This document shows, one piece after another, positions 37,548 to 46,023 of a stretch of 59,681 nucleotides of DNA. Position 1 is the first letter of the stretch, and each line of letters opens with the position of its first letter. This DNA comes from Oscillatoria sp. CS-180 (GTDB lineage: Bacteria; Cyanobacteriota; Cyanobacteriia; Phormidesmidales; Phormidesmidaceae). The notes under the pieces were generated by a model. The model had not been told where the DNA came from. It made no database searches and worked only from the letters and a program-made list of their open reading frames with translations. Both the position numbers and the translations under genes were made by a program. The DNA lies in the NCBI RefSeq assembly GCF_028330965.1, contig NZ_JAQMUB010000024.1, positions 1 through 59,681 of the forward strand, in the 5' to 3' direction.

Positions 37548-38333
37548 ATGGCTACTCAGACTTCTTCTCTTCGCTCTCGCGGCATGGAAATGCTTATTGC
37601 ATATAAAAGCCAGCCGTCCGTCGAGCTTCGTAACCGTTTAGTTCGCCTCAATGCAGGCTTAGTTAGAAAGATTGCTCACCGCGTTAGTCATCAGTGTTCA
37701 GAGCCGTATGAGGATCTAGAACAGATTGGTTACTTAGGTCTTATCCGCGCCATTGAGCGTTTTAACCCAGTTCAGGGCTGTGCATTCAGTTCTTTCGCAG
37801 TGCCCTACATTCGCGGTGAAATGCTCCATTTTCTGCGCGATCGCGGCACGACTGTCAAAATTCCTCGTCGCTGGCAAGACTTGCAAAAAGAAGCCCAGAA
37901 ATGCCAGGGCGACTTGATTCGAGAACTAGGGCGTCAACCCAGTGATTCCGAAATGGCAAAAACCCTCAACGTTTCTGTTGAAGAATGGCGCGAAGTGAAG
38001 ATGGCAAACAAGAATCGGATGCCGCTTAGCTTGGATGCCACTGTATGCCAGCAGACTGATTCCAACATTACATTGGGGGATACGCTGCCAGATACTTATT
38101 ACCAGCGGATGCAGTTGCTTGAAGAAGACCGTCAGCAGCTTCAGCGAGCAATGGCTCAGCTAGAGGATAAGACACGCTCTGCTATTGAGTATGTCTTTTT
38201 CAATGGCCTGTCTCGTAAAGAGGTGGCAGAGCGCATTGGTGTCAGCCCGATGACCGTTACTCGCCGGATTCAGCGCGGCATCGATCAGATGATTGCGTTC
38301 CTACATCCTCAAACTCTACAAACTGAGCCTTAG
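37548..38333 (+). CDS. sigF: Group 3 RNA polymerase sigma factor SigF
   Basis: This is a 261-residue alternative sigma factor of the SigF/B/G type. Region 2 (about 28-95) has LRNRLVRLNAGLVRKIAHRV, EDLEQIGYLGLIRAIERFNP and FSSFAVPYIRGEMLHFLRD. Region 3 is about 108-150. Region 4 ends in the HTH GLSRKEVAERIGVSPMTVTR. There is no region 1.1. In cyanobacteria SigF is linked to pilus formation, motility and envelope or stress responses. It has a clear AAGGAAAT Shine-Dalgarno, a 1-kb upstream spacer and its own terminator. No anti-sigma gene is adjacent. Confidence 0.9.
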   Translation: MATQTSSLRSRGMEMLIAYKSQPSVELRNRLVRLNAGLVRKIAHRVSHQCSEPYEDLEQIGYLGLIRAIERFNPVQGCAFSSFAVPYIRGEMLHFLRDRGTTVKIPRRWQDLQKEAQKCQGDLIRELGRQPSDSEMAKTLNVSVEEWREVKMANKNRMPLSLDATVCQQTDSNITLGDTLPDTYYQRMQLLEEDRQQLQRAMAQLEDKTRSAIEYVFFNGLSRKEVAERIGVSPMTVTRRIQRGIDQMIAFLHPQTLQTEP

Positions 38334-38395
38334 GCTCGCCTTTCGAAGCATTGAACTTGCTTCGAAAAGCCTCAACCTTGCGTATAAAGTGTGCC

Positions 38396-38427
38396 AAAGG
38401 AGCATCGCTTTAGCATGCTCCTTTTTT
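38396..38427 (+). terminator. Terminator of sigF
   Basis: AAAGGAGCAT-(9 nt)-ATGCTCCTTTTTT forms a 10-bp stem ending in a run of six T, 63 bp after the sigF stop. A smaller hairpin with arms CTTTCGAAGCA/TGCTTCGAAAAG lies just before it (38340-38368). Confidence 0.88.
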
Positions 38428-38513
38428 CCCATCCAAAACACTTAACCGCAGGTATTGCAACAGTCTTATGGTTCAAAGTGTCTGCTCAGTGATTTACGGA
38501 ATTGCCTACACGG

Positions 38514-38578
38514 TTTTTCTCCAGCCCTGATATGTTGAAAGCCTCTCAAGCAACATCAGGCTGATCCCTGGAGAAAAA
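38514..38578. other. 65-nt two-tier inverted repeat
   Basis: Outer arms TTTTTCTCCAG (38514-38524) and CTGGAGAAAAA (38568-38578) match perfectly. Inside them CCTGATATGTTG pairs with CAACATCAGG, with a two-base bulge. The T-run is at the 5' end and the A-run at the 3' end, the opposite of a terminator. It may be a small mobile or structural element, or encode a structured RNA. Confidence 0.75.
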
Positions 38579-38639
38579 GTCGTGCGATCGCAACCTGATT
38601 TTCCTTGTTTGCCAGCCCTCATTAATAGGGATGGCATTT

Positions 38640-38741
38640 TATAGCCGTCGCTAGTTCCGCTAGGACAAGACGACGAGCCATCTGGCATCCATTAACATCC
38701 GGACGCTATTGGGTGCACAAGCCTAGATGGCTAAAGCTATA
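38640..38741 (-). repeat. Dispersed ~100-bp intergenic repeat, copy H (best preserved)
   Basis: Reading the minus strand, it starts TATAGCTTTAGCCATCTAGG and ends GGAACTAGCGACGGCTATA. Inside are GTGCACCCAATAGCGTCC and GCCAGATGGC, each with self-complementary character. It fills the spacer between the sigF downstream region and the sulfite-oxidase-like gene, 3 bp from the latter's stop codon. Confidence 0.88.
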
Positions 38742-38744
38742 TCA

Positions 38745-39335
38745 TTAGCGGCCACTGTAGCGCTCTTCTGCAAAAGGTTCGCCTCTGCGGTGATAACCAT
38801 TTCTTTCCCAAAATCCTAGATTTTCCTGAGGCAAAAACTCAATCCCATTAAGCCACTTGGCGCTTTTCCAGGCGTAAAGGTGAGGCACTACCAAACGCAT
38901 CGGTCCACCATGGTCTACCGGTAGCGGTTCCCCATAAAGCGTATGGGCAAAAAAGTTTTCTGGGCGGTTAAAATCCTCCAGAGTCAGATTTGTCGTGTAA
39001 TCACCAAAACAGTGAAGGAGTACGTGACTTGCAGTTTTCTCGACAGCAAGAGTTTGGAGAAAATCAGGAACCGCAATTCCAGTCCATTTCACATCTAATT
39101 TTGACCACGTTGTCACGCAATGGAAATCAGCAGTGAAATCCTGCTGCGGCAGCGCCATCATGTCTTCCCAGGTATAGGTTTTTCTCTCGGCATGGCCCCA
39201 TGTCTTGAGCTTCCAGTCGGCCTGCGAAACTTGTGGAGTGTCACCATACGTTAAGACTGGGAAACCTTTTGCCAAGTGCTGCCCGGGGGGAACGCGATCA
39301 GCGACATCAGCTCCCGGTTTCTCAAAATATTTCAT
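38745..39335 (-). CDS. Sulfite oxidase-like molybdopterin oxidoreductase
   Basis: This is a 196-residue single-domain protein of the sulfite oxidase / MsrP molybdopterin superfamily. The Mo-ligand Cys is in FHCVTTWS (Cys73), followed by WTGIAVPDFL and DYTTNLTLEDF. The molybdopterin-phosphate-binding GGPMRLVVPHLYAWKSAKW block and the ending GFWERNGYH are also there. It has no signal peptide, haem domain or dimerisation domain, so it is probably cytosolic. The substrate is unknown. It stands alone. Confidence 0.88.
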   Translation of the reverse strand: MKYFEKPGADVADRVPPGQHLAKGFPVLTYGDTPQVSQADWKLKTWGHAERKTYTWEDMMALPQQDFTADFHCVTTWSKLDVKWTGIAVPDFLQTLAVEKTASHVLLHCFGDYTTNLTLEDFNRPENFFAHTLYGEPLPVDHGGPMRLVVPHLYAWKSAKWLNGIEFLPQENLGFWERNGYHRRGEPFAEERYSGR

Positions 39336-39580
39336 GGTCTCAGCAAATAAAGGGCTTCTTGCAACAATACCCAGAAATCATTGAACAAGAATTGTAGGGT
39401 TGGATTCAACAAGGCATTCTACTGGTATCGCTACGCAGAATTCAAAATGCAAAACTCAGAATACTCTGCGAGAAAAGCAAAGCTCTGCAAAACTAAGGCA
39501 GACAAGCTTTCCCAGAGTTTTGAATGGTGAGCCTGTCTCTACCGTAGTGTCCTCTCCTATTCTAATACTGTCTTGCCTCA

Positions 39581-40285
39581 TCAATCTCCCGGCAACTCCA
39601 AACAATACCCTGCACCATAGACCGTTTTAATGTACTTAGGATGGCGAGGATCGGGCTCGATCTTGGTTCTTAGGTGACGGACATGAACACGAATCGTTTC
39701 GATATCGTCGTTCGGATCATACCCCCAAACCTCTTTCAGAATTTCACTGGGTGAAACAGTTTGCCCGTGGCGCTGAAGTAGACAATGCAGTAGCTCAAAC
39801 TCTAGATGAGTGAGCTTAACAGTGTTGTCGAACCAGACAGCCTCAAAGCGCTCAGGAATCAACGTCAGGGGGCCATAGTTGAGAATTTCACTATGCTTAG
39901 CAGCCTGAGGAATTCTGTCGGTCCTGCGAAGCAGCGCTCTTACCCGAGCTAACATTTCTTCTAGCTCGAACGGTTTAGTGAGGTAATCATCCGCACCCGC
40001 ATTGAAGCCATCGACCTTATCCTGAGTCTGGCCTAGAGCTGTTAGCATCAGAACAGGGATCTCAGCCGTCCGGCTATCGCGGCGCAGCCGTTGACAGACT
40101 GTTAAGCCGTCAACCTTGGGCAGCATCAGGTCAAGCATGATCAAATCTGGCAGTAATTGTACTGCCAGAGCTTGGCCTTTGATTCCGTCGCCCGCTTGAC
40201 TCACGTCATAGCCAGCCATTTCCAAGTTCACTGAGACCAACTCAGAGATCGAAGGATCGTCGTCAATAACAAGTATACGAGGCAT
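39581..40285 (-). CDS. rpaA: OmpR-family response regulator RpaA
   Basis: RpaA is the output regulator of the Kai circadian clock, phosphorylated by SasA and controlling global day/night expression; it also affects phycobilisome coupling to photosystems. The 234-residue protein has a receiver domain with Asp8-10, phospho-acceptor Asp52 in LDLMLPK and Lys in LTKPFE. The OmpR-type winged helix follows. The linker [20 protein letters not shown] and the C-terminus [16 protein letters not shown] match RpaA as I remember it, and separate it from RpaB. The symbol rests on that recall. No kinase gene is adjacent. Confidence 0.87.
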   Translation of the reverse strand: MPRILVIDDDPSISELVSVNLEMAGYDVSQAGDGIKGQALAVQLLPDLIMLDLMLPKVDGLTVCQRLRRDSRTAEIPVLMLTALGQTQDKVDGFNAGADDYLTKPFELEEMLARVRALLRRTDRIPQAAKHSEILNYGPLTLIPERFEAVWFDNTVKLTHLEFELLHCLLQRHGQTVSPSEILKEVWGYDPNDDIETIRVHVRHLRTKIEPDPRHPKYIKTVYGAGYCLELPGD

Positions 40286-40454
40286 TTTTAGACTCTCTAT
40301 TTAATCCAAGAGCATCCTGTCGCAGCTCTAAGGAGCTGATAGGGGGTATTAAATTGCGAAGTTTCGTATACCATATCATACGCTTCTTAGCAAAAGCTCT
40401 GCATTCCTTGAGCTTTTAGCGACATAACTTAATACTTAGGTCAAAGTAAGATTC

Positions 40455-40554
40455 ACAGCGATCGCCAGTTCCCTTAGGACAAGACGGTGAGCCACTCAGC
40501 GTTGGCTAGCACTGGATGCTATTGGATATACGAGCCTAGAAGGCTAAAGCTATA
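40455..40554 (-). repeat. Dispersed ~100-bp intergenic repeat, copy I
   Basis: This reversed copy ends GGAACTGGCGATCGCTGTG on the minus strand and begins TATAGCTTTAGCCTTCTAGG. The conserved GCGACGGC has become a HIP1 site, GCGATCGC. It lies upstream of rpaA; the rest of the 546-bp spacer has nothing recognised. Confidence 0.8.
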
Positions 40555-40831
40555 GCTTCCCCTCTAGTTCATGACATTCTGTAGAGGTTTTAGACAGGGA
40601 AAACTTACAAATAGCCCAAAAAACGCCAGCTCGTTGAAGAGTAAGCAGGATTCATAGACTATCTCTTGCGTAGAGCACTCTTCCCAGCCCTTGGTTAGGA
40701 GCAGTTTGAACGTTTTCCAAAAAAGCTGAAGAGCGTCAGGCAAAATTGAAAGGCAAGTTCAAGAACGGCAACGGAAGTGCCTTGTGAATGAACGTGCATT
40801 CAAACCGATCAACGTCAGGCTGAAGACACGG

Positions 40832-41320
40832 TTACTCTAAGCTACTTGAGCGCCTTCCAGGGCGATTGCGGCGCTTCTGACGCTTTCGCTGTTCGCTTCG
40901 AGCCATTGCCTTATCAACGGGAAATCCGGCGATTGGAATGACCTGATCCTTGCGTTCCCGTTCAAGTTGCTTCAGTTCTGTGTAATCCACCCAGTGAATA
41001 CAGTTCACCGGGCAGGTGTCCATCGCTTCCTGAATAACTTCCTCGGTATCGCCATCTTGACGAATTGCCCGAGCACGACCATAGTCAGGTTCGATGTAGA
41101 ACGTGTTGCGAGCAACATGGGCACAGTGCTTGCAACCAATACAAGTTAATTCGTCGACATAAACGCCGTTTTGTCGTAAAACCCCTCCAAGCTCAGGTTC
41201 AAGTCCAGAGCGATCTTCAGCGCCTCTTAGGTCGCCACCAAGCTCAGGCTCTAGCCCAGTTGGAGAGGTCTCTTTTGAATCATCTGCTTTAGCAGATATA
41301 TCGTCGAAATACTGGGGCAT
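40832..41320 (-). CDS. 4Fe-4S ferredoxin with cyanobacterial LEPELGG repeats
   Basis: This is a 162-residue bacterial-type ferredoxin with one recognisable [4Fe-4S] site. CIGCKHCAHVARNTF supplies three Cys and TCPVNCIHW supplies the fourth. The N-terminal region repeats the motif GLEPELGGxLR twice, with matching DNA repeats at about 41185-41250. The C-terminus is very basic (RKRQKRRNRPGRRSS). It is the third gene of the unit DUF2997-ycf35-ferredoxin, with 22 bp to ycf35. The GGGGAGACG before the ATG is a good ribosome site. Its electron partner is not known. Confidence 0.88.
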   Translation of the reverse strand: MPQYFDDISAKADDSKETSPTGLEPELGGDLRGAEDRSGLEPELGGVLRQNGVYVDELTCIGCKHCAHVARNTFYIEPDYGRARAIRQDGDTEEVIQEAMDTCPVNCIHWVDYTELKQLERERKDQVIPIAGFPVDKAMARSEQRKRQKRRNRPGRRSSSLE

Positions 41321-41342
41321 TACGTCTCCCCTTGTTTGCTAA

Positions 41343-41732
41343 CTAGGCCCAACGTTGGACAACAAGGCGAATCGCGCCTTCTTCAGTCGTTGTTTGCTCA
41401 GCAACCTGGAAGCCTTCTTTGGAAGTCGCTTCCAGCACTGTGTGAAAGGCATAACGCTGACTGATTTGATTGATGAATCCATCTACGGACAAAGGCTGTT
41501 GCCAATATTGCAAATCTGCAACTAGCTCATAATCCTCAGTTTGAGGATTAAGACGAAACCCAATATCAAAGCCATTGGGCTGTTCAATGATGATTTCAGC
41601 AGTTTGCGTGGAACCTTGATATCCGCGTACAGGAGAAGGACCTGATTTCCAATCAATGCCTAAGTCAGTTAAGGCAGCTTGCAGAGAGGAAAGGCTACGA
41701 ATTTTGGTTCTGATTTGGCTAAAGTGTGACAT
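41343..41732 (-). CDS. ycf35: Ycf35-family protein (DUF1257)
   Basis: This is a 129-residue Ycf35 homologue, conserved in cyanobacteria and red-algal chloroplasts. It begins MSHFSQIRTKIRSLSSLQAA, followed by LGIDWKSGPSPVRGYQG and DIGFRLNPQTEDYELVADL, all typical of DUF1257. The function is unknown. It is co-linear with a DUF2997 gene upstream (27 bp) and a ferredoxin gene downstream (22 bp), a conserved association that suggests a redox-linked role. Confidence 0.9.
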   Translation of the reverse strand: MSHFSQIRTKIRSLSSLQAALTDLGIDWKSGPSPVRGYQGSTQTAEIIIEQPNGFDIGFRLNPQTEDYELVADLQYWQQPLSVDGFINQISQRYAFHTVLEATSKEGFQVAEQTTTEEGAIRLVVQRWA

Positions 41733-41759
41733 ATTAATTGCGCTTAAACAACCAATGAA

Positions 41760-41978
41760 CTAGCCCCAATCGCTGTAGGAGACCTGGTTTTGCGTTTCCG
41801 CTAGCGAGGATTGTTGAGTCTGTTGAGCATAGTACTCAGATGTGCTTTCACGACTGACTACGTTGCCTAATTGAGCTTCAATCTTCCTCGTTACTTCCTC
41901 GCAAGACCGACCGATCACACCAGTCACCATCTCTTTGACACGGCCGTCGGGGTAGATGATGAACTCAAGTGTTTCCAT
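41760..41978 (-). CDS. DUF2997 family small protein
   Basis: This is a 72-residue protein starting METLEFIIYPDGRVKEMV, with GVIGRSCEEVTRKIEAQLG as a helix, matching DUF2997. The function is unknown. It is the first gene of the DUF2997-ycf35-ferredoxin unit, and the 416-bp upstream region (shared with the divergent gene at 42395) should hold the promoter. Confidence 0.85.
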   Translation of the reverse strand: METLEFIIYPDGRVKEMVTGVIGRSCEEVTRKIEAQLGNVVSRESTSEYYAQQTQQSSLAETQNQVSYSDWG

Positions 41979-42254
41979 ACAACGTTAGGGATAAAGGTAA
42001 GTACAACGTTCAGCATTGAGCTGAAACTGAATCAAGCCAACTACGTAACTTAATCCTACTAAGCATTCTTGCAAGACAGCTAATCACGACATAACAAAAG
42101 TTTATAGACTTTATTGATAGCGTGAGCAGCTGCTTCAAGCTAGGAATCAGTGTTACGCAAATCCCCCGAAGCCGTCAACCTGTAACTCAACAGCAGGCTT
42201 GTAAAACCAGGATTTTCATCCTAAAGAGTTAACTTTTCTTCGCATATCTTTATT

Positions 42255-42282
42255 GTTGAAGTCATTAGGTTGAAGTCATTAG
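42255..42282. repeat. Perfect 14-bp tandem direct repeat in a divergent promoter region
   Basis: GTTGAAGTCATTAG occurs twice in direct contact (42255-42268, 42269-42282). It lies in the 416-bp spacer between the divergent DUF2997 operon and the saccharopine-dehydrogenase-like gene. Direct repeats with spacing of one-plus helical turn are typical of OmpR-family binding sites, but no regulator is identified. The rest of the spacer has no gene. Confidence 0.7.
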
Positions 42283-42394
42283 ACAGATGAGCGGACGGAC
42301 TGGTTAGTTACAAATCATCTCCTCTATGAACTGACGTGCTTACGGAGCGCGATCGCCTCCGATAATAGGGGACTGTGATGTAAAGGATAGTGGC

Positions 42395-43405
42395 ATGAAC
42401 TCTCAACTCACTTATCAGGTCAACCCTATATCTGTGGGTGTCTTGGGCTTTGGCGGTTTGGGGCAGGCGGCAATGCGCGTTTTAGCCCCTAAGTCCGAGA
42501 TGGTTTTAGCGGCTGCGGCTGATAAGCAGGGCTATGTTTATGTTCCTGGAGGACTGGATGCTCAGGCTTGTGTAGCGGCGTATCGCGATCGCGGTTCTGT
42601 AGGGCACGTAGAACCGGGTGGCGTGCTTAGTCAACGCAGCATTCAGGATTTAATTGCTTCAGCCAAGTCTGTGCAAGGGTATTTTTTAGCGCTGCCTAAT
42701 TTGCCTAATACGTTTATGGCTTCAGTCGTGCGACAGTTTATTGACGCTGGTTGGCAGGGAGTACTGGTGGATGCTCTGAAGCGAACGAGTGCAATGGAGC
42801 AGATTTGGGCTATGGGGGATGACTTGAAAACGGCTGGAATTACCTATATGACCGGATGTGGAGCAACCCCTGGACTGCTGACAGCAGCAGCAGTAGTTGC
42901 AGCTCAGAGTTACACCGAGATTCACAGCGTCAAAATCACCTTTGGCGTCGGCATTGCGAACTGGGAGGCCTATCGCGCCACCATTCGTGAGGACATTGCT
43001 CACATGCCCGACTACGACGTGGAGACTGCGCGTGCAATGACGGATGCTGAGGTGGAAGCGCTGCTGGATCGGACCAACGGTATCCTTGCTCTTGAGAATA
43101 TGGAGCACGCCGATGATTTGATGCTGGAACTGGCGGGAATTTGCGATCGCGACCAGGTTACTGTCGGCGGTATTGTCGATACCCGTAACCCCAAGAAACC
43201 CCTCAGTACCAACGTGCAGGTGACGGGACGAACGTTTGAAGGAAAAACGTCCACTCATACCTTTACCTTGGGGGATGAAACCAGCATGGCAGCCAATGTG
43301 TGTGGTCCCGCGTTTGGCTATCTCAAAGCAGGACTTGCTCTTCATCGGAGAGGTCAGCATGGTCTCTACACTGCGGCTGAAGTAATGCCTCGATTTGTGC
43401 AATAA
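42395..43405 (+). CDS. Saccharopine dehydrogenase-like oxidoreductase
   Basis: This is a 336-residue Rossmann-fold protein. The dinucleotide-binding motif [17 protein letters not shown] lies near residue 14, and the fold continues with [20 protein letters not shown] and [18 protein letters not shown]. It resembles proteins annotated in cyanobacteria as saccharopine dehydrogenase-like oxidoreductases. True lysine-pathway activity is unlikely, because cyanobacteria make lysine by the diaminopimelate route. The substrate is unknown. It is monocistronic, with an ATG at 42395. Confidence 0.72.
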   Translation: MNSQLTYQVNPISVGVLGFGGLGQAAMRVLAPKSEMVLAAAADKQGYVYVPGGLDAQACVAAYRDRGSVGHVEPGGVLSQRSIQDLIASAKSVQGYFLALPNLPNTFMASVVRQFIDAGWQGVLVDALKRTSAMEQIWAMGDDLKTAGITYMTGCGATPGLLTAAAVVAAQSYTEIHSVKITFGVGIANWEAYRATIREDIAHMPDYDVETARAMTDAEVEALLDRTNGILALENMEHADDLMLELAGICDRDQVTVGGIVDTRNPKKPLSTNVQVTGRTFEGKTSTHTFTLGDETSMAANVCGPAFGYLKAGLALHRRGQHGLYTAAEVMPRFVQ

Positions 43406-43632
43406 AGCAGCTCAGGGCGCGTCACCTCTCAAGATTCGTTTTATCTCTGCTCAAAGTGATACAAGTAGGGATATTGCCATAGCCCCATAGCCCAGGACAA
43501 TTAAGAACGCTAGAATCCATCCTACGCAAAGGTTTGATTCTGCTTCCTTTGGAGTAGACATCGCTATGGCACTTGGATCTATCTGCCCCTTGCTCTACCT
43601 GCAATCTTGACGTTGAGAATTTACACGAAGAT

Positions 43633-44541
43633 ATGGCCGATTCTTCTCGGGTTTCGATTTATGCAGCTATGGCTGCCAATATTGCTATTGCGATCGCTAA
43701 ATTTATTGGTGCTGCTATCAGTGGCAGCTCGGCCATGCTCTCGGAGGGAATCCATTCCGTTGTCGATTCAGTTAACGAGATTTTGCTGCTGTACGGGCTG
43801 AACCAAAGTCAAAAGGGGCCTGATGAACTTCATCCTCTAGGGCACGGACAGGAGCTGTACTTTTGGTCATTAGTCGTCGCCGTGCTGATCTTTTCGCTAG
43901 GGGGTGGATTTTCCATTTATGAGGGCGTTCAAAGTTTTCAGCATCCAGAACTGTCTCAAAATCCGTTGATTAGCTATACCGTTTTAGGTGCGGCAGCTGT
44001 CTTTGAAGGAGCGGCTTTGGTCGTTTCTGTTCGGGAGTTCAGCCACGAACGCACAGATGACGTCAGCTTTTGGGCAGCTGTAAGGCGAAGTAAAGACCCC
44101 AGCCGTTTCATCGTCATTTTCGAAGATGCGGCAGCTCTACTAGGATTGGCCGTCGCTTTCACAGGCGTATATCTGAGCGAGTGGCAGCAAAATGCGGTCT
44201 ATGACGGCATTGCCTCTATTGTTATTGGCCTGATTTTGACGTTGGTTGCAGTGGTTTTGGTTTTGGAAACTAAAGGTCTCTTGATTGGTGAAAGCGCACT
44301 TCCAGAGACTCAAGACAGCCTCAAAGCCATTATTGAAGCGGACCAAGCAGTGTCCGAAATTGGCCCCCTGATTACACTCCACTTAGGTCCCAAAGACATC
44401 ATGCTGGCTTTGAATATCGAATTTGACGACACCCTGTCTGCCGATGAGATAGAAGTGGCTGTCAGCCGTATTGAGGGGTGCATTCGCAAAGCTCATCCAG
44501 AGGTCAAGCGCATCTTTATTGAGGCTGCTTCAATGCCATAG
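43633..44541 (+). CDS. Cation diffusion facilitator (CDF) family transporter
   Basis: This is a 302-residue CDF exporter of divalent metal ions (Zn, Co, Mn or Fe), driven by proton exchange. Membrane helices run from about residue 10 to 205. The metal-site motif SEGIHSVVDSVNEILLLYG gives a His and Asp on TM2, and FEDAAALLGL gives the Glu/Asp pair on TM5. The C-terminal cytoplasmic domain (about 210-300) has the CDF ferredoxin-like fold. The His-Asp/Glu-Asp layout is nearer to the ZnT9-like branch than to classical ZitB. I start at the ATG giving MADSSRVSIY; a TTG start 60 bp earlier is less likely. It converges on a ZIP-type importer gene, so the pair may balance metal levels. Confidence 0.85.
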   Translation: MADSSRVSIYAAMAANIAIAIAKFIGAAISGSSAMLSEGIHSVVDSVNEILLLYGLNQSQKGPDELHPLGHGQELYFWSLVVAVLIFSLGGGFSIYEGVQSFQHPELSQNPLISYTVLGAAAVFEGAALVVSVREFSHERTDDVSFWAAVRRSKDPSRFIVIFEDAAALLGLAVAFTGVYLSEWQQNAVYDGIASIVIGLILTLVAVVLVLETKGLLIGESALPETQDSLKAIIEADQAVSEIGPLITLHLGPKDIMLALNIEFDDTLSADEIEVAVSRIEGCIRKAHPEVKRIFIEAASMP

Positions 44542-44675
44542 AGATTGTATGAAGGAATGAATATGCAGAACGCGATGAGACTTCAACATAAGTCGCACTA
44601 CTGAGTACTCTGGCTCTGAATGTGGGCGATCGCTGCTTTCCCAGGAAAGAAGCCCGCTGTAGGAGGAACTAGCAG

Positions 44676-45956
44676 TTAGCCAACGAGGGATAGGGTGACT
44701 ACCCAGAAGCCGACGAGAAAGCCTGCAATGGTGGAGTAAGTAACGGTACCGCCACCTAGCTCATAGGCTTCTGGCATCATGGTGCTGGAGAGCATGGCAA
44801 GAATGGCTCCTCCAGCAAGAGATTGAGCGGTACCCAGCACCCAGTCGTTAGCGAAGTTGCTCAGGAAGCTGCCCAGCATGGCTGTCAGTCCACTCAGTAA
44901 AACAGCGCCGCCCCAGAGAGCCAGGATGCGTTTAGCTGAGGTGCCTGCCTGCTGCATACCCACGGAACTGGAGAGTGCTTCGGGAATGTTGGAAATGAAG
45001 ACTGCCATCAGAAATGAGCCGCTGAGATGTCCACCGCCGGCATTGAAGCCAATGACTAATGCTTCGGGGATGTTATCCATTAGGGTGCCGACGAGAATGG
45101 CTAACGGCGCTGAGCTTTTGGCGAGCTGCTTGATTTGGAGTTCCGAGAGTGGAAAATCGACCTCTACGCTATCAAGGACTTCTTTGCGCCACTGTCCATC
45201 AGATTTTTCTTTTTCCCGTGCGTTTGCGGTTGATTGAGTCGTCTCTCGCAGGCGACGGGCCAAAATGCGGCTGAGACCACTCGCGAGGTGGGGCGATCGC
45301 GTCAGCATTCCATCAAAATTCACCTTATCTAGCTCATACAGCCGCATGGGTGTCCGAGCGACGACGCTGGCAGAGCGTTCTTCACCCGTCAAAAGGGACA
45401 TCTCGCCAAACATTTCTCCAGCTCCCAGCTTCGCCATGAGCTGAGGGCCTTTGTAAATGTCGGCTTCGCCATCCACGATGATGAACATGGCATCGCCAGG
45501 CATCCCTTCTTGGCAAATCATCGTCCCTGGCTCAGCAGAGAGCGGCTTTAGCAAGGGAATAATGGCCTGAACCTCGGAGGGGGAGAGACTGTGAAGCATC
45601 TCGACGTGAGCAATCTCATCCAGTACCTCTGACGTTTCTTCCTGACGGTGATGATAAAAGAATCGCCTTGAGGAGGAGGGATGACGAATGAAGCCGCCTT
45701 GATCATCGATGTAGTTGATGATGATCGTAAACAAAGCTCCGCCTAAAACGAACCCAATCAAGATTGGCCAGAATCCCGTCATAGCAAAAACAGGCTGGGT
45801 GATGTCGAAGGCGATCGCGGCCAGCAACGTACCGCTACCAAAAGCCATAATGGCCGCTGTTACAACGCGGTCGGGCTTCCAGCAGATGCCTAATACTGCC
45901 CCAATAACTAAGCTTGAGGCTCCTAAAAATCCCTGAAGTAGTGCGTCCAAGGGCAT
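44676..45956 (-). CDS. ZIP-like metal transporter with inserted cyclic-nucleotide-binding domain
   Basis: This is a 426-residue membrane protein that combines two families. N-terminal helices (about 8-85) and C-terminal helices (about 280-425) fit a ZIP fold. LVGTLMDNIPEALVIG (about 285-300) and SNIPEALSSS (about 322) correspond to the ZIP metal-site helices, with Asp replacing the usual His of HNIPEG. Between them a cNMP-binding domain is inserted (about 118-240), with FGEMSLLTGEERSASVVA as the phosphate-binding cassette and its Arg present. A short linker of charged residues follows. Direct gating by cAMP or cGMP is inferred. The gene converges with the CDF exporter. Confidence 0.82.
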   Translation of the reverse strand: MPLDALLQGFLGASSLVIGAVLGICWKPDRVVTAAIMAFGSGTLLAAIAFDITQPVFAMTGFWPILIGFVLGGALFTIIINYIDDQGGFIRHPSSSRRFFYHHRQEETSEVLDEIAHVEMLHSLSPSEVQAIIPLLKPLSAEPGTMICQEGMPGDAMFIIVDGEADIYKGPQLMAKLGAGEMFGEMSLLTGEERSASVVARTPMRLYELDKVNFDGMLTRSPHLASGLSRILARRLRETTQSTANAREKEKSDGQWRKEVLDSVEVDFPLSELQIKQLAKSSAPLAILVGTLMDNIPEALVIGFNAGGGHLSGSFLMAVFISNIPEALSSSVGMQQAGTSAKRILALWGGAVLLSGLTAMLGSFLSNFANDWVLGTAQSLAGGAILAMLSSTMMPEAYELGGGTVTYSTIAGFLVGFWVVTLSLVG

Positions 45957-46023
45957 AAGCCGATATCGTTCACAAGCCTAAGATAAACTCGAAGGCCCCC
46001 ATGAATGCAACAGTATTCTGACG

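Noticed and set aside
42722-43402. A 226-codon minus-strand open frame opposite the saccharopine-dehydrogenase-like gene
   Set aside because: It is long, but its composition (many Ser, His, Arg, Cys) is that of an antisense reading. The plus-strand protein has a Rossmann motif and a normal start.
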